Shown here: positions 1 through 6,704 of the stretch, piece by piece | Layout of the letters: each line of letters opens with the position of its first letter | Numbering within the stretch: the first letter of the stretch is position 1 | From: an uncultured Clostridium sp. | GTDB taxonomy: Bacteria; Bacillota; Clostridia; Oscillospirales; Acutalibacteraceae | DNA length: 10,958 nt | NCBI GenBank assembly: GCA_902471875.1 | Contig: CABRLN010000049.1 | Coordinates: 1 to 10,958, forward strand | Reading direction: 5' to 3' | Program-made: the position numbers and the translations under genes | Notes under the pieces: generated by a model | What the model was told of the DNA's origin: nothing | Database searches by the model: none | The model's input: only the letters and a program-made list of their open reading frames with translations

Positions 1-6
1 AGGGTG

Positions 7-36
7 TTGCAAACGGTTAGTTCGCTAAATCATAAT
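7..36 (+). promoter_or_regulatory. Possible sigma-A promoter of rex
   Basis: TTGCAA (7-12) and CATAAT (31-36) are separated by 18 bp. They match the consensus -35 at 4 of 6 and the -10 at 5 of 6 positions, and would start transcription near 43, about 58 nt before rex. No Rex operator of the form TTGTTAA-N4-TTAACAA is visible here, so autoregulation is not supported by this stretch. The call is tentative because the -35 is weak and such matches are common in AT-rich DNA. Confidence 0.35.
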
Positions 37-100
37 TTCAACTGTTCTAATTGAGATTAGTAAATACACAACTAAGTTATTTTTAGAAATGGTGATTTAA

Positions 101-751
101 ATGGCTAGGAAAGAAAATATATCTTCATCGGTAATAAAACGTTTACCCCGTTATTACCGTTTCTTAGGCGAATTAAAGGCTCAGGGTATAGAAAGAATTT
201 CTTCAAAAGAATTATCAGAAAAAATGCGTACAACAGCTTCTCAAGTAAGACAGGACTTTAACTGCTTTGGCGGCTTTGGTCAACAGGGTTTTGGCTATAA
301 CGTGGAGCAATTATACAACGAAATAAAGCAAATACTGGGTTTAAATAACAAATACAAAGCAATACTTATTGGTGTAGGTAATCTTGGCAGAGCAGTTGCA
401 GCACATATGTCTTTTGAAGAGCGAGGTTTTGATTTAATAGGTATATTTGACAAAAATCCTGCTTTAATAGGACAAGAAATACGCGCAATACCTGTACAAA
501 GTACAGACAATATTGAAAGCTTTTGTGAAGAGAACAACCCCAAGGCAGCTATTTTATGTATTCCACGAAGTGCTGTAGGCGAACTTTCTAAACGCTTATA
601 TGCACTGGGAATACGCTGTTATTGGAACTTTTCCCATTATGATTTATCTGTTGATTATGACGACGTTGTTGTACAAAATGTACATATGAGCGATAGTCTA
701 ATGATTTTATGCTACAAAATTTCAGATAATGACCTTACCCCACATGTTTAA
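101..751 (+). CDS. rex: Redox-sensing transcriptional repressor Rex
   Basis: Rex is a homodimeric repressor that binds operators when NAD+ dominates and is released by NADH. It typically controls fermentation, hydrogen and butyrate/ethanol genes in Gram-positive anaerobes. The 216 residues match the usual length. Residues about 8-60 form the winged helix, with recognition helix and wing around SQVRQDFNCFGGFGQQGFGY (47-66). The Rossmann NAD(H) domain follows, with GVGNLGRA at 91-98, the acidic FDKNP at 116-120 and a C-terminal NFSHYDL / VQNVHMSDSL segment (176-200) typical of Rex. The start is supported by GGTGAT at 91-96, four nt before ATG, which is weak but complementary to the anti-SD. It appears to be a single-gene unit ended by the hairpin at 825-856. 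The neighbouring ABC-F gene is convergent and functionally unrelated. Confidence 0.97.
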   Translation: MARKENISSSVIKRLPRYYRFLGELKAQGIERISSKELSEKMRTTASQVRQDFNCFGGFGQQGFGYNVEQLYNEIKQILGLNNKYKAILIGVGNLGRAVAAHMSFEERGFDLIGIFDKNPALIGQEIRAIPVQSTDNIESFCEENNPKAAILCIPRSAVGELSKRLYALGIRCYWNFSHYDLSVDYDDVVVQNVHMSDSLMILCYKISDNDLTPHV

Positions 752-824
752 TTACACCAATTTATACAGACAATAAAAATAATATAATAACATATTATAA
801 ATTTTTATATGAAAATTTTAGGAA

Positions 825-863
825 AAAACTGGATTCATAGTACTGAATTCAGTTTTATTTTTT
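825..863 (+). terminator. Rho-independent terminator between rex and the ABC-F gene
   Basis: AAAACTGGATTCA (825-837) pairs with TGAATTCAGTTTT (844-856) over 13 bp with one G-T wobble and a 6-nt loop, followed by a T-rich run to 863. Read on the minus strand the same hairpin is also followed by a run of six T. It therefore probably works in both directions and ends the convergent rex and ABC-F transcripts. Confidence 0.88.
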
Positions 864-951
864 AGTCATAATCTTCTTATACGCATCACTGTATATTAAT
901 AAGTTTATATTAATCAATGCTTATAAATTCTGAAGACAAAGCAGGTAATTT

Positions 952-2412
952 TTATAGTTGAATCACTTTTGTAGCAATCGAATTCTGAAAAGCTTTATCG
1001 TGTTCTACAAATAACATTGTAGGTAAAAAATCTTTCAAAAGTTGTTCAATCTGCATGCGGGAATAAATATCAATAAAATTCAGCGGTTCATCCCACACAT
1101 ACAAATGTGCTTTCTCACAAAGGCTTTTTGCTATCAGCACCTTTTTCTTTTGTCCGCCTGAAAAGTCTGATATATCTTTTTCAAACTGTACTCTCTCAAA
1201 ATCCATCTTTCTTAAAATTGCTTTAAAAAGGCTTTCGTCAATATTGTGTTCTTCTGCAAAACCTTTCAATGACCCTTGAAGCTGCGAGGTATCTTGCGGC
1301 ACATAAGAAATTACAAGACCGGAACTTATGGTAACAGTACCTGTATGTTCTATCGGATGTCCCAATAAAAGCTTCAGCAAACTGCTTTTTCCGCTTCCGT
1401 TTTTGCCATTAAGCACAATACGTTCTCCTTGTCTTACTGCAAAGGTAACAGAATTACAGATTATGTTTCCATTATATCTGACAGAAACATCTGAAAAAGA
1501 AATAAGAGGGTCAGAGTGATAAACAAGCGGCGACAGCTTTAACGTTTCTGCGTTCTCCTTATTTTTAAGAAGCTCTGACTTTTGCTTAATGTTCTGTTGC
1601 TGTCTTGCTTCTATGGATTTAGCTCGTTTCATCATTTTAGCAGACTTATGCCCTACATAGCCTTTGTCTGCTGCACCAATTTTCGATGCCTCTACCCTGT
1701 CAGACCATACAGCAGAACGTTTTGCTGCCGTTTGCAAATGTTTTATGTCTTTTTTTAAGCGATCATTTTCTGCTTGTTCAAACTCTTGTTGTCGTTCAAA
1801 ATTTAACAACCAAGACGAAAAATTTCCGCTTTGCACTTCAATATTTGTTCTGTTTAATGACAAAATATGGTCCACACATTTGTCTAAAAAACAGCGGTCA
1901 TGCGACACTAAAATAAAACCCTTTTTCTTTTGTAAATATGCAGACACTATCTCTCTTGCTTTAGTATCCAGATGATTCGTAGGTTCGTCAATTAACAGAA
2001 AATGTCCTTGGTTTAAAAAAAGAGCTGCAAGTAAAACCTTAGTCTGCTCCCCATTTGACAATGTATTAAAGGGTCTCCAAAGTACATCGGCATCTACATC
2101 AAGATATGACAACTCTCTTATAAGCTCCCATTCTTCAGCAATAGGACATATTTCCATTAATATTTCTTCTGAAAGTCTGCTTTTATCTTTTACACGATAT
2201 GGAAAATAATCAAATTGCACAGCTGATATAATTTTTCCGCTATACTCATATTTACCAAGTAAAAGATTTAGAAAGGTTGTTTTTCCTCTGCCATTTCTGC
2301 CAACAAAACCTAACTTCCAATTGGTATCTATTTGAAAATTAATATCTTCAAAAATATTATCGTAGCTTGAAGGATATGAAAAGGTAAGTTTTTCTATTTT
2401 AATCATTGACAT
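952..2412 (-). CDS. ABC-F family ribosome-protection ATPase, Lsa/CplR-like
   Basis: This is a soluble twin-ATPase ABC-F protein of 486 residues with no membrane segments. NBD1 has Walker A GRNGRGKT (38-45), signature LSNGEQ (118-123), Walker B ending in IDEP (141-144) and switch His171. NBD2 has Walker A GKNGSGKS (336-343), signature FSGGQ (417-421), WDEP (440-443) and His471. The charged linker at about 202-290 includes the KSAKMMKRAKSIEAR stretch (256-270). From memory, NWKLGFVGRNGRGKTT, LWRPF and WDEPLNFID resemble the Lsa branch. Members of that branch bind the ribosomal E site and dislodge lincosamides, streptogramin A and pleuromutilins. The substrate range here is inferred, and a housekeeping ABC-F role remains possible. 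AGGAGG (2420-2425) lies 7 nt before the first ATG, which fixes the start. The long attenuator-like leader upstream argues strongly for an antibiotic-inducible resistance factor. Confidence 0.9.
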   Translation of the reverse strand: MSMIKIEKLTFSYPSSYDNIFEDINFQIDTNWKLGFVGRNGRGKTTFLNLLLGKYEYSGKIISAVQFDYFPYRVKDKSRLSEEILMEICPIAEEWELIRELSYLDVDADVLWRPFNTLSNGEQTKVLLAALFLNQGHFLLIDEPTNHLDTKAREIVSAYLQKKKGFILVSHDRCFLDKCVDHILSLNRTNIEVQSGNFSSWLLNFERQQEFEQAENDRLKKDIKHLQTAAKRSAVWSDRVEASKIGAADKGYVGHKSAKMMKRAKSIEARQQQNIKQKSELLKNKENAETLKLSPLVYHSDPLISFSDVSVRYNGNIICNSVTFAVRQGERIVLNGKNGSGKSSLLKLLLGHPIEHTGTVTISSGLVISYVPQDTSQLQGSLKGFAEEHNIDESLFKAILRKMDFERVQFEKDISDFSGGQKKKVLIAKSLCEKAHLYVWDEPLNFIDIYSRMQIEQLLKDFLPTMLFVEHDKAFQNSIATKVIQL

Positions 2413-2621
2413 TATAAAACCTCCTTTATAAAAATAGTTCTAAACTAATATCAATATAAAAATGAGTAAAACTTTAAACTGATTTTATGTAGGACAAGTA
2501 CTGCAAAACAGAAAAACTGACACCCACCGCTATGCAGAAACCATATAACATAAAAATAAACAAAAAGCTTATAATATTCATTATGATATTAGTATAGTGT
2601 TGAATATGCATATTATTTCAT

Positions 2622-2663
2622 ACAATAAAATAAGAGCTGCAAGAAAGTCAATTCTTACAGCTC
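2622..2663 (-). terminator. Attenuator terminator upstream of the ABC-F gene
   Basis: On the minus strand GAGCTGTAAGAA (2663-2652) pairs with TTCTTGCAGCTC (2645-2634) over 12 bp with one wobble and a 6-nt loop. It is followed by TTATTTTATTGT. It lies about 220 nt before the ABC-F start codon and well after the promoter, so it is an early terminator inside the leader. It may also stop read-through from the ppk-pfkA-PH block, for which I see no other clear terminator. Confidence 0.85.
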
Positions 2664-2788
2664 GTCACAGCACAAATATACTACCCTGCAAAGTGGTAGT
2701 AAAATATAATTATGAGTGAATAGACTTATAACTTTCTTGCAATGGTTAAGATATACTCTTTTATACGAACACTTCTGTTTATCTGACT

Positions 2789-2812
2789 TTATTTGCAAGA
2801 AAAGTTACGCAT
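2789..2812 (-). CDS. Seven-codon regulatory leader peptide MRNFSCK
   Basis: ATG CGT AAC TTT TCT TGC AAA TAA encodes MRNFSCK followed by a stop. It has its own ribosome binding site GAGGTG (plus coordinates 2818-2823), 5 nt before the ATG, and starts about 24 nt after the predicted transcription start. Codons 3-7 are themselves the first arm of the alternative hairpin system, so translation and folding are directly coupled. Leader ORFs of this kind control ABC-F genes such as Listeria lmo0919 and Bacillus vmlR. The peptide itself is not one that I recognise. It is too short to support by homology; the case rests on its ribosome binding site, position and arm overlap. Confidence 0.75.
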   Translation of the reverse strand: MRNFSCK

Positions 2813-2842
2813 CTTTACACCTCTTTCATTTAAATTTATTAT

Positions 2843-2871
2843 ATTGTATCATAAAATTTGAAAATAATCAA
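2843..2871 (-). promoter_or_regulatory. Sigma-A promoter of the ABC-F attenuator transcript
   Basis: On the minus strand, TTGATT (2871-2866) and TACAAT (2848-2843) are separated by exactly 17 bp. They match the -35 at 4 of 6 and the -10 at 5 of 6 positions. Transcription would begin near 2836, placing the leader ORF close to the 5' end of the RNA, as attenuation requires. Confidence 0.75.
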
Positions 2872-2924
2872 GTAGTACCACAAAAGTAAGTATAAATCTT
2901 TATGATATAAAAACATTTTTTTAC

Positions 2925-3347
2925 TTAATAATCATTTACATCATTATCCAACATATCATTACACATATGCGGTTCGTGCATTGGGTGCTGCATACCGCCA
3001 ACAACCTCACCGTGGCGTACAGAAAGTCTTCTCTTTTCTCTCTCTGTTAATTCCGAAAGTGTATCTTTAAAATCTCTTGAGTGCTTTATGTTTTTTATGA
3101 TAAGCTCAGGGGTTGTAATATCCTGTGAAAACAATTGTATCGTTCCCAAGCCAAACATCTTTTGAATAATAGAACGTGAATAATTCATATCCAGTATTCT
3201 GTAATGTAAAATTTCACTTTCTTTTGTAACTAAAAGCCCGGTCTGAATAACAAGCTTTTTATCATAAATTATATACTTAGTAAATGTAAATGGAAGAGCA
3301 AAAAGCAACCAACGTCTTCTTTCTCTTGCAATTTCAGTATCTGCCAT
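2925..3347 (-). CDS. Small PH-domain (YdbS/bPH2-like) protein with a His/Met-rich tail
   Basis: The 140-residue protein resembles the bacterial PH-like domain of the YdbS/YdbT (DUF304) family. The recognisable core is about residues 23-103: TKYIIYDKKLVIQTGLL, then YRILDMNYSRSIIQKMFGLGTI, then an IKNIKHSRDFKDTL helix. Most relatives carry two transmembrane helices before this domain. Here there is only a short hydrophobic stretch at about 13-21, so it is probably cytosolic or peripheral. The tail (about 110-140) is unusual: four His, several Met and one Cys amid acidic residues (HPMHEPHMCNDM at 121-132). It lies 31 nt behind pfkA and probably shares its transcript. AGAGGT at 3358-3363, 10 nt upstream, supports the start. 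Its biochemical function is unknown; bacterial PH-like domains are usually protein- or membrane-binding modules. Confidence 0.75.
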   Translation of the reverse strand: MADTEIARERRRWLLFALPFTFTKYIIYDKKLVIQTGLLVTKESEILHYRILDMNYSRSIIQKMFGLGTIQLFSQDITTPELIIKNIKHSRDFKDTLSELTEREKRRLSVRHGEVVGGMQHPMHEPHMCNDMLDNDVNDY

Positions 3348-3378
3348 ATCCTATTTACCTCTCCGCATAAATTAATAA

Positions 3379-4461
3379 TTATTCATCACCAAATGATATA
3401 CCAACCGCTCTTGCACACTGAATTTCAGCACAATCAACAGGAACACATTTTAGCTTACCTGCTACTTCTGAAAGAGGAACAGGTACAATCTTGTCCCCCT
3501 GCAAAGCTACCATATTACCATATTGTTCGGTAATAATCAACTGTGCTGCTGCTGCACCAAAGCTGGTTGAAAGAACCCTGTCGTATGCACAGGTTTCTCC
3601 GCCGCGCTGCATATGCCCCGGAATTGTAACTCTTGTTTCATGCCCTGTTGCCTCTTGAATTTCAGCAGCAAGCTGGGCAGAAAATGTGCCGTTTGGTTGC
3701 TTCGCAATAGCCGCTTTTCTTTCTTTCTTCGTCAGCTTTGCAATATCAGCAGGAATAGCACCTTCAGCCATTGCAATAACAGAAAAATGCTTACCGCACT
3801 TTTCTCTTTCAGAAACCTTCTTTACAATACTTTTTACATTATACGGAATTTCGGGCAATAATATAACGTCAGCACCTCCTGCAATACCGGCATACAGTGT
3901 CAGCCAACCAACTTTATGTCCCATAATTTCTACAACAAAAATTCTGCTGTGAGATGTTGCAGTAGTATGAATTGCATCAAGACAATATGTTGCAACATTT
4001 ATTCCACTTTGAAAACCAAAGGTTTTGTCAGTGCCCCAAAGGTCATTATCAATAGTTTTTGGCAACGACACAATATTGCACCCCTCTTCTCTAAGAAGAT
4101 TTGCAGTTTTTTGAGAACCGTTTCCGCCTAAAATAACAAGACAATCCAACTTTAGGTACTTATATGTTTTTTTCATACAAGCTACCTTGTCAATACCATC
4201 ATCACCAATAACACGCATAAGCTTAAATGGTTGGCGAGAAGTTCCTAGAATTGTACCGCCCTTACTTAAAATACCTGAAAAATCCTCAGGTTTCATCTTT
4301 TTATAATCTCCGTGAATTAGGCCCTTATAGCCATTTAAAATACCAATAATCTCAATATTTTTCTCTCCATGGTGCTCATATAACGCTTTTGCTACACCAC
4401 GCATAGTAGCGTTTAAGCCCTGACAGTCACCGCCGCTTGTAAGAAATCCAACTCTTTTCAT
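3379..4461 (-). CDS. pfkA: 6-phosphofructokinase with atypical phosphoryl-donor site
   Basis: The enzyme phosphorylates fructose 6-phosphate to fructose 1,6-bisphosphate, the committing step of glycolysis. I place the start at the ATG at 4459-4461, giving 360 residues (MKRVGFLTSGGD). CGAGG (4471-4475) lies 9 nt before it but directly abuts the alternative ATG at 4470, which would add three residues. By alignment to E. coli PfkA, Arg76, Asp138 (catalytic base, TIDND), Asp140, Arg173, Glu233, Arg277, His283 and Arg286 are kept. Three positions differ: the GGDGS loop is GGNGS (Asn114), residue 124 is Lys as in pyrophosphate enzymes (PKTIDND, Lys135), and MGR is MGH (His182). Gly115 is ATP-type. 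The donor is therefore uncertain; from memory, similar GGNGS/PKTIDND proteins occur widely in Clostridia. It starts about 20 nt after ppk ends, suggesting coupled translation. Confidence 0.92.
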   Translation of the reverse strand: MKRVGFLTSGGDCQGLNATMRGVAKALYEHHGEKNIEIIGILNGYKGLIHGDYKKMKPEDFSGILSKGGTILGTSRQPFKLMRVIGDDGIDKVACMKKTYKYLKLDCLVILGGNGSQKTANLLREEGCNIVSLPKTIDNDLWGTDKTFGFQSGINVATYCLDAIHTTATSHSRIFVVEIMGHKVGWLTLYAGIAGGADVILLPEIPYNVKSIVKKVSEREKCGKHFSVIAMAEGAIPADIAKLTKKERKAAIAKQPNGTFSAQLAAEIQEATGHETRVTIPGHMQRGGETCAYDRVLSTSFGAAAAQLIITEQYGNMVALQGDKIVPVPLSEVAGKLKCVPVDCAEIQCARAVGISFGDE

Positions 4462-4481
4462 CAATATCATCCTCGCTTATT

Positions 4482-6620
4482 TTATTTTCCGTTTGCAAAT
4501 CTTGGTGTTCCAATTTCTCTGGTAACAATTTCTTTTTTTGCTTCCTTTAATGCCTTTTTAGCTATCCTTGAAAATTCAATCTGGCTGTTTATTCTTCTCT
4601 TTCCTCTTCTGTCAATTAAAGTATAGGAGGTATCATGATGTTGAATTCTTGCATTTACTGTATCGCTCAGCATTAGTTTTAAAATATCCTCACTGCGTTC
4701 TTTCAAAGTTTCATCCTCAACAGGAAAAACAAGCTCAACACGTCTGTCAAGATTTCTTGGCATCCAGTCTGCACTGCCCATATATATTTGAGGATTACCT
4801 CCGTTTTCAAACTTAAAAATACGGCTATGCTCCAAAAGCTGTCCAACAATACTGTAAACAGTTATATTGCTGCTATAACCCTCCAATCCAGGAATTAAAC
4901 AGCAAATGCCCCTTACTATAAGCTTAATTCTTACACCTGCCTGTGACGCAGAGTATAGCATTTTAATAATTGACGGATCAACAAGAGAATTAACCTTAGC
5001 TGTAATTCCGCTTGGTAAACCGGCGTTATGATTTTCGATTTCTTTTTGAATTTTTTCTTCAAAAAATCTTCGCATACCTCTTGGTGCTACCACAAACTTT
5101 TTATATTCAGGCGGCAACGAATAACCCGTAATTACATTAAATAAAGAAGATGCGTCTGTACCAAAATCTTCACGGCAGGTAAACATACCAATATCAGTAT
5201 AAAATCTTGCAGTACTGTCATTATAATTACCTGTAGCCACATGCAAATATCTTCTTATACCATCGCTTTCTTTTCTGACAATTAAGCAAATTTTGCAGTG
5301 CGTTTTCAAACCGGTTAAGCCGTAAATAACATGACAGCCTGCCTTTTCAAGCTTTTTTGCCCAATGAATATTATTTTCTTCGTCAAACCTTGCTTTAAGC
5401 TCAACAAGTACTGTAACCTGCTTGCCGTTTTCAGCTGCTTTACTTAGCGCTGCAATAATAGGAGAATTACCGCTTACACGGTAAAGGGTCTGCTTAATTG
5501 CAAGTACATTAGGGTCTTCTGCTGACTTCTTTATAAATTCAAGCACAGAGTCAAAGCTTTCATAAGGATGGTGCACCATTCTGTCACGAACTCTTATAGC
5601 CTCAAAAATATCATCATAACCGTAAAAATCGGCAGGCGGGGTAACAGGAACTATTGTTTTAAAATGAAGGTCTGCTCTATCATTAACTCTACAGAATTTT
5701 GACAGGAATGTCAAGTCCAAAGGCCCTGCTACCTCATAAATTTCTTGTTCAGTAACATTAAGCATATCTACTAAAAATTCTCTTAGCTCAGGGTCTATTC
5801 TTTTATTAATTTCAAGACGTACAGGCTTTCCGCGTTTTCTCATTCTAATGGAGTTTTGTATTTCTATCAAAAGGTCATCTGCCTCTTCGTCAATATCTAA
5901 ATCAGAGTCACGTGTTATTCTAAAAGGTGAATAAGCTCCAATTCGATAAAGCTCAAACAACTCCTGAAGCTTATACATAATAACTTTTTCAAGCATTACA
6001 AAAACACGTTCCTCACCCTTTGAAGGAACTTCAAGAAATCTTGGCAAAATTGACGGCACCTGAATAACAGCAAATACAGACGCCTCATCACTGTCTTTTA
6101 GCCTAACAGCTATATTAAGACTTTTATTTGCAAGCAGAGGAAAAGGTCGGCTGGTATCAACAGCTAATGGTGTAAGCACAGGAAAAATATCTGACTGAAA
6201 ATACTTTTCAATATACTCAAGCTGTTTTTCGTTTAATTCTTCTATTTCAGAAAACACCATATTGTTTTGCTTTAACTCCGGCAGTATTGACCTGCTTAAG
6301 CAAGAATATTGCTTTTTTGCCAAATAGTGAATTTTTTCTGCCAGCTTGTCAAATAATTCCTGAGGTGTATAACCGCTTGGGTCAGGCTTTTTTAAGCCTT
6401 GATGAATTTGGTCTAACACCCCTGCCACACGTACCATAAAAAATTCGTCAAGATTAGAAGCTGTTATAGCCAAAAAGTTTACACGCTCCATAACAGGATT
6501 TTCGTGTTCCATTGCTTCTTCTAATACCCTAAAATTAAAGTCTAACCAGCTAAGCTCTCGGTTATTATACGGAAAGTACTCCTTATGCTTTTTTTGCTTT
6601 TCGTTTAAATTTTCGTTCAT
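4482..6620 (-). CDS. ppk1: Polyphosphate kinase 1
   Basis: PPK1 reversibly transfers the terminal phosphate of ATP to long-chain polyphosphate. The 712 residues match the family's length of about 690-740. The N-terminal domain opens with NNRELSWLDFNFRVLEEA (19-36), and ITASNLDEFFMVRVAG (52-67) is a family hallmark. The catalytic half holds QTLYRVSGNSPI (377-388), ELKARFDEENNIHW (407-420), the autophosphorylated histidine His441 in LKTHCK, and the second conserved histidine His598 in LLEHSRIF. Arg381 and Arg411 correspond to the Mg-ATP-binding arginines. GAGGTG lies 8 nt before the ATG. No exopolyphosphatase gene adjoins it. Instead it heads a block with pfkA and the PH gene. The strong hairpin just upstream suggests limited read-through from the lysine genes, plus perhaps a weak promoter (TTGTCT-17-TATGAA at the end of the ACT gene). 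Confidence 0.97.
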   Translation of the reverse strand: MNENLNEKQKKHKEYFPYNNRELSWLDFNFRVLEEAMEHENPVMERVNFLAITASNLDEFFMVRVAGVLDQIHQGLKKPDPSGYTPQELFDKLAEKIHYLAKKQYSCLSRSILPELKQNNMVFSEIEELNEKQLEYIEKYFQSDIFPVLTPLAVDTSRPFPLLANKSLNIAVRLKDSDEASVFAVIQVPSILPRFLEVPSKGEERVFVMLEKVIMYKLQELFELYRIGAYSPFRITRDSDLDIDEEADDLLIEIQNSIRMRKRGKPVRLEINKRIDPELREFLVDMLNVTEQEIYEVAGPLDLTFLSKFCRVNDRADLHFKTIVPVTPPADFYGYDDIFEAIRVRDRMVHHPYESFDSVLEFIKKSAEDPNVLAIKQTLYRVSGNSPIIAALSKAAENGKQVTVLVELKARFDEENNIHWAKKLEKAGCHVIYGLTGLKTHCKICLIVRKESDGIRRYLHVATGNYNDSTARFYTDIGMFTCREDFGTDASSLFNVITGYSLPPEYKKFVVAPRGMRRFFEEKIQKEIENHNAGLPSGITAKVNSLVDPSIIKMLYSASQAGVRIKLIVRGICCLIPGLEGYSSNITVYSIVGQLLEHSRIFKFENGGNPQIYMGSADWMPRNLDRRVELVFPVEDETLKERSEDILKLMLSDTVNARIQHHDTSYTLIDRRGKRRINSQIEFSRIAKKALKEAKKEIVTREIGTPRFANGK

Positions 6621-6646
6621 ATATTATTCACCTCGTTTTTACAATT

Positions 6647-6692
6647 AAAGGGTGGTTACAACCGGCATACAACCGGTTATAAACCACCCTTT
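6647..6692 (-). terminator. Nested hairpin between the ACT-domain gene and ppk
   Basis: An outer perfect 11-bp stem (AAAGGGTGGTT at 6647-6657, AACCACCCTTT at 6682-6692) encloses an inner stem (AACCGG 6660-6665, CCGGTT 6673-6678) with a 7-nt loop. Its stability and place just after the ACT stop suggest it terminates the lysine-branch transcript. The downstream tract on the minus strand (TTTAATTGT) is a poor U-run, so partial read-through into ppk or an RNA-processing/stability role is possible. Confidence 0.6.
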
Positions 6693-6704
6693 TCATAACA
6701 TTAT

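Larger units (their letters stand above)
2413..2836 (-). promoter_or_regulatory. Ribosome-mediated attenuator leader of the ABC-F gene
   Basis: This 512-bp gap between genes (2413-2924) is mostly a structured leader read on the minus strand. Arm 1 lies inside a 7-codon ORF (AACTTTTCTTGCAA, plus coordinates 2793-2806). Arm 2 is TTGCAAGAAAGTT (2730-2742), complementary to arm 1 apart from one bulged base. Arm 3 is GACTTTCTTGCAG (2637-2649), which overlaps the 3' half of the terminator and is also complementary to arm 2 (11 perfect pairs plus two wobbles). By inference, free translation lets 1:2 pair and the terminator form, while a drug-stalled ribosome on the ORF masks arm 1, so 2:3 forms and blocks the terminator. 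A small extra hairpin pairs 2680-2685 with 2695-2700. The final 200 nt before the gene are AT-rich, with a loose 7-bp inverted repeat (2574-2580 / 2601-2607). Confidence 0.82.

Noticed and set aside
1..100. Rex operator upstream of rex
   Set aside because: No TTGTTAA-N4-TTAACAA-like sequence is present. The nearest TTAA-rich inverted repeat in the window (10866-10900) has a 9-bp spacer and is far away.
1328..1975. Plus-strand open frames inside the ABC-F gene
   Set aside because: They lie opposite well-conserved ABC-F motifs, have no convincing ribosome binding site and show no recognisable protein.
2529..2543. Second mini-ORF (ATG GTT TCT GCA TAG) in the ABC-F leader
   Set aside because: It has no Shine-Dalgarno sequence and lies after the terminator, so a regulatory role is not supported.
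2872..2924. Terminator just after the PH-domain gene
   Set aside because: Only a six-bp AT stem with a loop of about 30 nt can be drawn, which is too weak. The attenuator terminator downstream may serve instead.
3613..4131. Plus-strand open frames inside pfkA
   Set aside because: They are shadows of a strongly conserved gene on the other strand.
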